A stretch of DNA of 64,000 nt, taken from NCBI GenBank assembly GCA_002077045.2, contig KZ111148.1, forward strand, positions 776,791 to 840,790. Direction: 5' to 3'. The stretch is from Rachicladosporium sp. CCFEE 5018. Its lineage: Eukaryota; Ascomycota; Dothideomycetes; Cladosporiales; Cladosporiaceae. Position 1 is the stretch's first letter. Each line of letters begins with the position of its first letter. The translations under genes were made by a program, and so were the position numbers. This document shows positions 49,724 to 57,928 of the stretch, in pieces. The notes below the pieces were generated by a model, which saw only the letters and a list, made by a program, of their open reading frames with translations, had not been told where the DNA came from and did not search any database.

Positions 49724-50812
49724 ATGCTGAAAGCGCATGTCGACGCGAACACTTCGGTCACTATAGTCAGCGCCCCGTTACCTCGTATCATCGAGGCAAA
49801 CGACGTACTCATCAAAGTGGAATGCGCGTCATGCAACCCAAAGGACTGGAAGATGCCTGCAGGCATCCTTAAGACCATCGCGAACTGTCCAAACTCCGGC
49901 GATGACTTGGCCGGAATCGTCCGCAAGATCGGAACCGCAATCACCAGCTGCAAGCCTGGTGATCGAGTGGCTGCCCTACATCAGCTTGGCGCTCCGTTCG
50001 GCGCGTATGCAGAGTACGCACGTGTGAAGGACTTTGTGTGCATTAGGCTCCCTGACAGCATGGGCTGGGAGGAAGCGGCGACGTTGCCGATGGCGTACTA
50101 CATGGCGAGTATTGCGCTATCTGGCTCCTTGCGATTGTGCGCAGGTCCACAGGAGCGAGTGACGAAGCCTACACCGCTGCTGATCTATGGTGCATCGACT
50201 GGAGTAGGCAGCATGGCGGTCAAACTAGCCCAGATCGTGGACCTCCACCCCCTGATCTGCGTCGCAGGCAGCGGCTGCGATTTCTCCTCGGAACACATCG
50301 ACGAGAGTAAAGGCGATGTAGTCATCGACTACAGGCAAGGTGACGATGCTACCATCGAAGCCATCAAATCAGTCCTTGGTGAGCGTAAGCTTGAGTACGC
50401 ATTCGACGCAGTCAGCGAAGAGTACAGCCTCGCGAACGTCATTAAGGTTCTCGATTCGAAGCACGGCAAGCTCGCGCTTACACTACCCGGTCGCTCGAGC
50501 AATTTGCCCAAGGAACTGCACATATCGCACGTCATGGCTGGCAGCCTCTGGACAAAGTTGTCGGGCATCGATAAGCATGAGAAGCTCGGCAACCTTGGTC
50601 TCGAAGCTGGCGCGCCCGAGTTTGCGCGAGAGATGACTTCTAGTGTTGAAGCTCTGCTGCGTGACGGCAAGCTCAAGTCGCATTCGTATGTAGTGTACGA
50701 AGGCGGGCTCCACGGTCTAGAGCCTGCGTTGCAGGACCGTCGCAATGGCAAAGTGAGCGGATCGAGATGTGTTATTAGAGTTGCAGACACGCGAGGTCGC
50801 CACGATGAATGA
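49724..50812 (+). CDS. MDR-superfamily reductase (zinc-free alcohol dehydrogenase/enoyl reductase-like, ToxD group)
   Basis: 362 aa from the first ATG at 49724; the earlier in-frame codon is GTG. Order: GroES-like domain with VLIKVECASCNPKDWKMPAG, GDDLAGIVRKIGTAI and KPGDRVAAL; substrate segment FGAYAEYARVKDFVC and LPDSMGWEEAATLPMAYYMAS; nucleotide-binding motif LLIYGASTGVGSMAVKLAQ; then FDAVSEEYSLANVIKVL and the C-terminal VEALLRDGKLKSHSYVV. The residues needed for a structural Zn cluster are absent. It is typical of fungal trans-enoyl reductase-like proteins that may be stand-alone or linked to secondary metabolism. No PKS gene is nearby. Confidence 0.82.
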   Translation: MLKAHVDANTSVTIVSAPLPRIIEANDVLIKVECASCNPKDWKMPAGILKTIANCPNSGDDLAGIVRKIGTAITSCKPGDRVAALHQLGAPFGAYAEYARVKDFVCIRLPDSMGWEEAATLPMAYYMASIALSGSLRLCAGPQERVTKPTPLLIYGASTGVGSMAVKLAQIVDLHPLICVAGSGCDFSSEHIDESKGDVVIDYRQGDDATIEAIKSVLGERKLEYAFDAVSEEYSLANVIKVLDSKHGKLALTLPGRSSNLPKELHISHVMAGSLWTKLSGIDKHEKLGNLGLEAGAPEFAREMTSSVEALLRDGKLKSHSYVVYEGGLHGLEPALQDRRNGKVSGSRCVIRVADTRGRHDE

Positions 50813-51050
50813 AAATTGTCGAAGATCACCAACGCTGCAATGAGTTGCAGTGCATATACAATCGAAGCCACCGGTCCGAAACCTATCAGAAATCCCCACC
50901 AGCATCAATCTCTAGCCGAATGCACATTTGCACAAGACTTTGAAGTCCACAACAAGCAGCTTGGGGCACAGTCGTCCTCTTTCTATTACGCCCGGCTGAC
51001 ACAACCACACATGGTCAGGGCCGTCTCATTGATCTCATGCTCGGTCCGTG

Positions 51051-51936
51051 CTACCTGAAGCACGACAACAAAACACAACTTGGATCGCATTCATCCTTCT
51101 CAATCGCGAGCTGATACTTCTTGTTGCAGATGGTGAACCAAAGTACCTCTGTAGCGACCCAGCTATAGCTGTCAGCATTGCGGGCGGCCTCTACTCTGTC
51201 CAGGCCCTGGCATCTCCAAGCACCATAGCCGTAGTCCTTGATGCCCTGCAGAAGAGGAAGGGCGACCAGCCGCGCCCGGTGGGTATACTCATGCAGCAGA
51301 GTACTGCCGAGTGTGTCCATCTTCCAGGACACCCGTTCGTCGAAGTTGCCGCATGCCACAGCCGGAATATTGAAAAGTGGAATGGAACCGTAGCATTTAC
51401 CGACGCCACCGTGTGTAAAGGCACTGTCGCAAAGGATTATTGATCGGGTGCTCCAGGTCTGGCTGATCACGGAGTTGCGCCATGAAGTTGTCTTTGGTTT
51501 GCAGGTCAATTTGCCGTCGTTGCTTGGGTCCGGGTGGCCAGGATGGACAGTCATATCGCTAAGCCTCACGTTACCTTGGCTTGGATCGCCGCCCAAAATG
51601 TTGTTGAAGACCGCTGTTCGTTCGTCAGCAGAAGCATTCAAACCCGTAACGATGTTGCGCACCTTTGACAGTGGGATAGTCCCTTGGGTTGAAGCACTTG
51701 CTGATGATAGGCTCAACCTGGTCCTAAGGCTGGTTGACCACGTAGCTCGCAAGCTCGAGCAGCATCTGCGAAGCCATCATTGATCTGCTGGACTTGGCGA
51801 TCGGTAAAACCTGGCGCTATCTTCGGCAGACTACATTTATGGATGCCTCGAGTTTCGTAGGTCGAGTTGGACGTCGAAGCGCCATCGAGGTATGGCAGAG
51901 AATTGAAGCCAGCAGGAGTCCAGAGAGCAACATCAT
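51051..51936 (-). pseudogene. M35-like (deuterolysin/aspzincin) secreted metalloprotease, disrupted
   Basis: Minus-strand remnants in three frames fit one secreted metalloprotease. A signal-peptide-like start MMLLSGLLLASILCHTSMA begins at 51936. A mature N-terminus (STSNSTYETRGIHKCSLP, DRQVQQINDGFADA) is in a second frame. ELASYVVNQP, then a TAG (51724-51726), then DQVEPIISKCFNPRDYPTVK is in a third. The last part, to 51051, resumes with VRNIVTGLNASADERTAVFNNILGGDP. It contains the zinc motif TLLHEYTH, then GIKDYGYGAWRC and NADSYSWVATEVLW, the M35-type Asp/GxxDYxYG and C-terminal NADSY box. Shifts are near 51760 and 51665, possibly another near 51890. No introns of viable size explain them. 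Confidence 0.65.
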
Positions 51937-52769
51937 GCGGAATGCGTCGTCTTTTGCGTTTGCTTTCAAGTCAGATGAGGCTAAGGTGGTTTGATTGTAA
52001 TTATCGATGTTGCCGGAACGCTTCTGCGCTCTGCGACGCAGTCCTCATAGACCATGCCGGCTCAACGTCTGCTCACAGTAGACATGGCGCGGCACCAACG
52101 TGGCATAGTACTTCTGCACTTCGCCATCAGGCGCAGTCGTGACATGCAGTTGGGAGGCATAGTATTGAACACGAGCGCTGCCTGTGTGCGCTTGACTGCA
52201 CTTCGAGAGGTTTCTCCGCTGAACCCTTCCTCGACCTGTCTATTCTGGCGAAGGATACATGACCTTGACATACTTGCCACACTTGATCATGCTTTTGGTA
52301 GCCGACTCGTATAGTTCATAACACTAGGGCTCTCGAGCACCGGTACGTTATGCCCACTGCGCCAATTACGAGAGGTATATCAAGGGAGTACTGTGCCGCG
52401 AAGGTGGCCAGCTCAGAGGCCTGCGACCTTGTGTGGTCATTGACGACCAGAGAGATTGTGACGTCGTCTTTATGCATCGTGGTAGTGTGAGCATGTCAGA
52501 CCTTGAGATAGATACCAAACCTGCTCATGGTCAATGAACGGCGCGTAGGTGCATGATTGCTCTTGGCCGTTGAGGCACCTTCACGCAGGCTTGCGGCACA
52601 GTCGAGCTGGATTTCTGAAAGGCGCTCGGAGTTGCGTCATGCTAACTTGGACCACCTCGGAGAGACGCTGATGCCAGGTGGTGCACAGCGATTGCATTAC
52701 CACCTCAAACAGTACGTGTGCGGTCCTTTCAATCTCGCCTTTGACATCTGAAGGGCTGAGATATGAGCC
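51937..52769. other. Intergenic region
   Basis: 833 bp upstream of the disrupted protease and of the next + strand gene. Short frames occur on both strands, none family-like; no repeat was noticed. Confidence 0.4.
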
Positions 52770-53417
52770 ATGCGTAAAAGTGTGGCGGAAACAGTGCAGA
52801 TGGCCAAAGCTGAGCTCCCACTCGACAGTGCTCCTCGCATCACCGCAGAGCTATCCATTACTCCATCACTTCTCGACATAGAGACAATAGATCTCCCGAC
52901 CATCACGATCACATTAAAACTTGTCTCCGACAGACCAGTAACATTCTTCACCTGGAACTCGTTCCTCGACCCCGACAGCATTCATTGCTCCGATCCCTTT
53001 ATGTGCACAGATCTGACGTCGGAAGCTTCGATCGCCCTTCAACACGGCAGGATATATTGTCGCAGAGGAGGTGGCTTCCCCAGTCGTCGGAAAGGTAGTG
53101 GTTCAGACGACTTCTTCCTTACTCTGGAGCCGGGAGTCCCACTTGCGATCACGCATCCATTCAAGCTCGGTCGACGAGCCGGGGACGAGAAGCTCATTCC
53201 AGGCCATCGATACCGCTATGGCGTACATGACGGGTTGTGTATCTCGTGTTGGTGGTATGGCAGGAGGGACGATGTCATGGCGCCACCGGAGTCCTTCGTG
53301 CGTCGGCAGCTTCGAGAACGCATATATCCGCGCAGTCATGGCGGCTTGCCTCTGCTGCAATCCAGTGGACCCTCTATCCAAATAGAGAATGTGCGAGCCA
53401 TTGAGTTCGAGGCATAA
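52770..53417 (+). CDS. Conserved hypothetical beta-rich fungal protein
   Basis: 215 aa. Layout: LELSITPSLLDIETIDLPTITITLKLVSDRPVTFFTWNSFLDPD, then a variable stretch and FFLTLEPGVPLAITHPFKLGRR, then GHRYRYGVHDGLCISCWWYGRRDDVMAPP and a final strand IQIENVRAIEFEA. This arrangement (TIT..L.LVSDRPVT.FTW..., LEPG, GHRY..G, WWYG..DEVMAPP, .I.FE.) I recall as a common uncharacterised family in Dothideomycetes and related fungi, probably an immunoglobulin-like sandwich. No signal peptide. An ATG 30 nt later (52800) is a possible alternative start. Confidence 0.65.
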   Translation: MRKSVAETVQMAKAELPLDSAPRITAELSITPSLLDIETIDLPTITITLKLVSDRPVTFFTWNSFLDPDSIHCSDPFMCTDLTSEASIALQHGRIYCRRGGGFPSRRKGSGSDDFFLTLEPGVPLAITHPFKLGRRAGDEKLIPGHRYRYGVHDGLCISCWWYGRRDDVMAPPESFVRRQLRERIYPRSHGGLPLLQSSGPSIQIENVRAIEFEA

Positions 53418-53592
53418 GGGCATCTTACCAAAAAGAGCGCGATCTCAACGAGCAGTCAGAAGACTTCTTCGAATTATGAGGATCATGCGAAGTGACGAGA
53501 TCACCTCGAAGCCGACGCATCTGGAAGTCAGCCATATGCATATTTCGATCTAAGCAACGGCAGCTGCCAGTAGCAAGACTTTAGGTCATCCT

Positions 53593-54837
53593 CTACACTT
53601 CACCAACTCCACTCAAGACCCTCTCTATCTCCTTCCCTCCAGCTCCCACATCCCTCACCTTCCTCAGCAGCGCCACACCCCTTGCCCTCTCCTTCCGTTC
53701 AGCAGTAAGATGTCGATCAGAGTCCAGTCGTGCTTCGTACCGTCCATCGAGGTCGCCTTCGTCACGTTCGATACTGAGCCTTCTCAGAGCTTTTGCTACG
53801 TCGTCATGCAAATCCATTAGCCACAGTCCGATCATGCCACGTAGCTGCAGGAGTGGTGTGCTGCTATCGTAAGGCGGATTCGCAAGGACTTCGTCCATGC
53901 GGTGCGCCAGGGCGAGGGCGTCATTGAGCTCCGCCTCCGTTGAAACACCTGTATCGCCATCTGTGGAGGGTTCATTATCACCCTCAGCGTGGACAGAGTC
54001 AAGGGATCGTCGCTTTGACGATTGGACTCGGTTGCGTTTATGTCGTGCTTGTACCTCGTAGATCCAGACGTTGAATAGAGCGGGATAGAAGACAGTGGCG
54101 TTAATAGTCCGCTGCGTGCGTGGCGTGTGAGGATACTGTAGGATCAGGCGTTCGTAGTAGGACCTTGCCAGTGCGAATCCGTGATAATTCTCGAGTCCAG
54201 AAGGAGTGCCTTTGTGGGCAGTAAGATCCGCTGCATCCTGGTCATCGAGCGTCAAGTCCTCAAGCGACGGTATGTCCAGCTCAGGTGGTGGCTCCCGCAC
54301 CTCCGATCGCCGCATCAGAATCTCTGCTCCAATACCCCAGCGTCCGTGCTGGCGAAGATCGACACCTCGACCATTGACCTCAGTCCTCAAAAGTAGTCCC
54401 CAGACTCGACTCGCACGTTGCCAATCACCTCGTAGCATGCACTGATGCAAGATCGCGGTCAAATTATCGAGGTGGCGTTGCTTGAGCGATGCGTTGCCAT
54501 CGTCCTTCCTTAGCGCAACGGAGAGTAGTGGAGGATTGAGAGCAGCGAGCTCATCCTCGAGTGGGACTTTCGGAGCAGACGGGGTTTTAAGAGGTGCATG
54601 AGGGAAAGGGAACAGCGGAAGCTTATCTTGCCTTGAAAGTCCAGCGACGAAGTACGGATCGGTACTGTCCACTGGGTGAGAAGAGAGGTCTCGAAGCGGA
54701 CTGGCTGGCTCTGGGGAATCTGAGGGGTCATCTTGAAAAGGCGAGTCTGGCTGACCGCGCTTCCGTTTCTTTGTCTCGTGGGCTAGGGATCCTGGAGTGG
54801 GACCACGCGGCTTGTAGACAGGTGCGTATATCGCCAT
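53593..54837 (-). CDS. RRN11: RNA polymerase I-specific initiation factor Rrn11
   Basis: A 414-aa single-exon protein. The N-terminus is basic/Pro-rich with a KKRKRGQ nuclear-localisation-like cluster. The conserved Rrn11-family core is NPPLLSVALRKDDG..LKQRHLDNLTAILHQCMLRGDWQRASRVWGLLLRTE (about 105-155). It continues with TPR-like helices: GIGAEILMRR, ARSYYERLILQYPH, FYPALFNVWIYEVQARHKR, LAHRMDEVLANPPYDSSTPLLQLRGMIGLWLMDL. Core-factor component for rDNA transcription. The ATG at 54837 is the only one in frame before a stop. Confidence 0.82.
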   Translation of the reverse strand: MAIYAPVYKPRGPTPGSLAHETKKRKRGQPDSPFQDDPSDSPEPASPLRDLSSHPVDSTDPYFVAGLSRQDKLPLFPFPHAPLKTPSAPKVPLEDELAALNPPLLSVALRKDDGNASLKQRHLDNLTAILHQCMLRGDWQRASRVWGLLLRTEVNGRGVDLRQHGRWGIGAEILMRRSEVREPPPELDIPSLEDLTLDDQDAADLTAHKGTPSGLENYHGFALARSYYERLILQYPHTPRTQRTINATVFYPALFNVWIYEVQARHKRNRVQSSKRRSLDSVHAEGDNEPSTDGDTGVSTEAELNDALALAHRMDEVLANPPYDSSTPLLQLRGMIGLWLMDLHDDVAKALRRLSIERDEGDLDGRYEARLDSDRHLTAERKERARGVALLRKVRDVGAGGKEIERVLSGVGEV

Positions 54838-55501
54838 ACTGGATTACGGCCGGTGATGCTGGGGCCCGTGATATACAGCCCTCTCGTTCCTGTCTCGAAG
54901 ACGGTACATAATAAGATTATGGTATTGAGATAGGTCAATATCAGAAGATACGGTGAAGTAAGAAAGGTGCACGGACGTGATTAGATGCGGCTCGGAGCAA
55001 GCGGGCCGTCATCAAACAACCAATGTCGGAAGGGTCGCACCCGACAAGACGACATTTTGCCGGACCATCCCCTCTTGCTGATGCTCGTTTGACTAGTGGT
55101 AGCAACGGTGTTGTGCAAAAAGCTGCGCCGCAGTCAATGCGCCGATATCTGATCCTGCAGCCCAGTCTAGCGGATCGTAGAACACGAGACCCATTGAGAA
55201 CAATGAGAACTTGTGTACACCTGTTGAACCCTCGCCATGTATGCCTTCTCATGGGCTTTACGGCCTGTAATGTGCTGTAACCTAGCGATGGTAAACGAGC
55301 GGATGAGTCGATATTAATCTCCGGCGGTGTCTGCATTGTGACAAAGGAGCGCACGTTGTCTCTCAAGAAGGTTAGGATCGCTAATGTGTGACGACTCGTT
55401 TTTAGTCCCGGTTCCCTGGTCCGCAGTGCCCTCGCATTGGCAGATACTTCCTCACGTTAAGCACTACGGAGTCTGCTAGTGACTGCACACACGAGGCGAT
55501 A
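54838..55501. other. Intergenic region containing direct-repeat copy A
   Basis: 664 bp between RRN11 and the F-box/LRR gene, divergent. Copy A of the diverged direct repeat lies at 54921-55006; the rest shows no gene. Confidence 0.5.
54921..55006 (+). repeat. Diverged direct repeat, copy A
   Basis: About 86 bp that align with 57412-57498 at roughly 75-80% by eye. Shared cores include GTCAAT-TCAGAAGAT, GAAAGGTGCAC, TGCGGCTCGGA and GCGGGC in the same order. The two copies flank the F-box/LRR gene 2.5 kb apart. Confidence 0.75.
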
Positions 55502-57364
55502 ATGTCGTTCAAGGATCTTCCGGTGGAGCTTGTCGAACGGATATGCGACTGCCTTGACCCCAACAGCGTCTTCCAACTTGCGCTGGTCTCACAGAATTGT
55601 CGCAATGGAGCGGCCTCGCGAATATTCCACACCGTATCTATTCGACTTACATCGCGGGAGACATTCCGGGAGAATTGCGAGTACGCAAACAGCGTTCTTG
55701 CGTCGCCTGAGAAGTCACGACGGGTCCGCCACCTTCGGATTTTCGGCTTCATGAAAGGAGTTACATCGACTCGGGGTGACTGGAATACCGGACGCTCCAT
55801 ACGTAATCGCGGCGCTGAGATACCTGGTGGCGTTTTCACCGATACCGCGAATTGCGAGAGACTCATTCGACTTATGCTACAACTTAAAACGTTGCGGGAC
55901 TTCACGTGGGGATTTTTGGAACAGATCCCCTCGAGAGTACTCCGTCTGTTGCACGAGTCTTCTCCTTTGATCCGATTGCACATGCCACTTTTCTGCCTGA
56001 AAAGCCTGATAGTCTCTCCAAAGGACCCCTTCCGTATCGATCCGCATGAACTGGAGCTAGCTACTTCGCCTTGCCTGTACAGTCTCGGACAGATAGACAT
56101 GCAGAACACTGGAAGTCAAGGTTTGGTAGACTACAACGCGAATGCCGTCTTCGAAATCGTCGCAGGTGCCGCACCTAATCTGCACGAGGTCGATATATGT
56201 ATCAATCCGGTCGGGCCTCTTTCAGGAAGGGAGTGGCTGCCGGGGACGATACTGAAAGATCATTCGGTATCGGCCTCGCATCTGGAACACCTGTCGATCT
56301 CGACCTCGCACCATCTTAAAGGGCCGACGGACCTGTCAGACTCGGACAGGATGGGTAGTCTGGAAAAGCTGAGAAGTATGATGGACATCTCTGCGCTACG
56401 GACCCTCAGGATCGGTGATTGGCTCTCTGCATCTCATTTGCGGTGGCTGACAGAAGAGTGCCAGTTCCCAGTTCTCGATTCGCTCGATCTAGATCTATGG
56501 GACGTCTACAATGCGGATGAGATGGAGATCAGGCTCAACAACTTTCTACATTCTCTTCCACCTCTGCGGAGTCTGACATTACGCGGACGATACTTCCCTA
56601 GCACCCTGCCTCTTGTACTTGGCCACTCAGGACGCACATTACAGCGCCTTGACCTGCTCATGCCCGGTCAATATGAGATTGCTGGGACCAATTCCGATCC
56701 TGACTTGTGGGCGTTTGCGAATGCAGAGCTGATCCGGACGATCCAACAAAAAGCGCCTTCAATCGAGTACCTCGCCCTGTGTATCCAACGCTCGGCAGGA
56801 GACGCGAAAGAAGTTGCCATCTACCGCGAACTCGGTAAGCTCACGTCGCTACGACATTTGCGCCTCAGTGTCTTCCATTCGATGGACTACCTCTGGATGG
56901 GACTCTACGGCCAGCAGTACCAACTAGCTTCAGAAAACTACATGGCCGAGAGCGTCGACCTCGTCGTTTCCCTAGCGGTTGACGAAGCGCTTGCGAGCTC
57001 GATATTCAACACAATTTCCTCCGCCAAACCTCCTCACGCCGCGCCGCTGCAGACTTTGCAATACCGAGTCGATGCGCTCGAACCGCAATGCGACTTCTGT
57101 TCCGACCACGATTGGATCAAACTACTCGCGTATATTGCCCGCTCATTTGATTGCTCGCGCAATCTGAGGGATGACAGTACTCAGCAATGCTCCATCGAGG
57201 AGTACCAAGAATATTGGCACGGCGATAGATCACGTCTTGAGATGGACGATAAATTTCATGAATGGGTGGAAGAATATTGCATGCCGGTGTTGCAGAAGGT
57301 GTGGCCCGGTGTTGAGGGCAGAGATTGGATGGAGAAATGGCACAGTTTTCCGTTGTTGGCATAG
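55502..57364 (+). CDS. F-box and leucine-rich-repeat protein
   Basis: A 620-aa single-exon protein. A canonical F-box opens the protein (MSFKDLPVELVERICDCLDPNSVFQLALVSQNCR, residues 1-34). About 400 residues of irregular LRR-type segments follow: HLRIFGFM, LKTLRDFTWGFLEQIP, LRTLRIGDWLSASHLRWL, PVLDSLDLDLWD, LRSLTLRGRYFPSTLPLVLG, LQRLDLLMP, LRHLRLSVFHSMDYLWMGLYG. It is a likely substrate-recognition subunit of an SCF ubiquitin ligase. Its family is typical of large, lineage-specific fungal F-box sets. The two direct repeats flanking it are noted separately. Confidence 0.85.
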   Translation: MSFKDLPVELVERICDCLDPNSVFQLALVSQNCRNGAASRIFHTVSIRLTSRETFRENCEYANSVLASPEKSRRVRHLRIFGFMKGVTSTRGDWNTGRSIRNRGAEIPGGVFTDTANCERLIRLMLQLKTLRDFTWGFLEQIPSRVLRLLHESSPLIRLHMPLFCLKSLIVSPKDPFRIDPHELELATSPCLYSLGQIDMQNTGSQGLVDYNANAVFEIVAGAAPNLHEVDICINPVGPLSGREWLPGTILKDHSVSASHLEHLSISTSHHLKGPTDLSDSDRMGSLEKLRSMMDISALRTLRIGDWLSASHLRWLTEECQFPVLDSLDLDLWDVYNADEMEIRLNNFLHSLPPLRSLTLRGRYFPSTLPLVLGHSGRTLQRLDLLMPGQYEIAGTNSDPDLWAFANAELIRTIQQKAPSIEYLALCIQRSAGDAKEVAIYRELGKLTSLRHLRLSVFHSMDYLWMGLYGQQYQLASENYMAESVDLVVSLAVDEALASSIFNTISSAKPPHAAPLQTLQYRVDALEPQCDFCSDHDWIKLLAYIARSFDCSRNLRDDSTQQCSIEEYQEYWHGDRSRLEMDDKFHEWVEEYCMPVLQKVWPGVEGRDWMEKWHSFPLLA

Positions 57365-57928
57365 ATACCAGGGTGGTAGGCTTCCTGTAATAGTCCCAAG
57401 TATATAGTCTAGGTATATAGTCCGGTCAATGTCAGAAGATGGAGTGAAGCGCGAAAGGTGCACAGACGGTGATCATCTGCGGCTCGGATTAGGCGGGCTT
57501 CACCTCAAGTAGGCTAATGACTAAGGCGAGACTAGCGCATCGTATCGCTGCACCGTGTGTGTTGCAATGGCAAAGGGAAGCGAACACATCGACTGACAGT
57601 CACGCTGCTTACATGCGCCTTCTCAACCTTGCATTCACTGTCGCTCCTGAGGCAGACATCGCGCCTTAGCACTGTTGTCAGCCTCACCACCCTTCAGGCA
57701 CTGCCTCTCCACGCCGCCTCCGCAGGTCTCAGGCGGAGCAGCATCCATCTCCACAGCTGACCATCGCTACACTGCACATGACTTGACCACAGAAACAGGC
57801 ACACACTCTATACGCCTTTCGCTTCATCCAATCTCCGGGTTACCCGATACTCTTCCCATCACTAATACTGTGGACGACTATCACTTTGGGGGATGCGGTA
57901 GACGATGAGCTGAGAATTGTCATTCGAG
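57365..57928. other. Intergenic region containing direct-repeat copy B
   Basis: 564 bp between the F-box/LRR stop and the RING gene start. Copy B of the direct repeat lies at 57412-57498. The rest is pyrimidine-rich towards 57900. Confidence 0.5.
57412..57498 (+). repeat. Diverged direct repeat, copy B
   Basis: Partner of 54921-55006 in the same orientation, starting 48 bp after the F-box gene stop codon. Confidence 0.75.

Noticed and set aside
49724..50812. MDR reductase as a member of a polyketide cluster
   Set aside because: No PKS, NRPS, terpene cyclase or pathway regulator is in the window.
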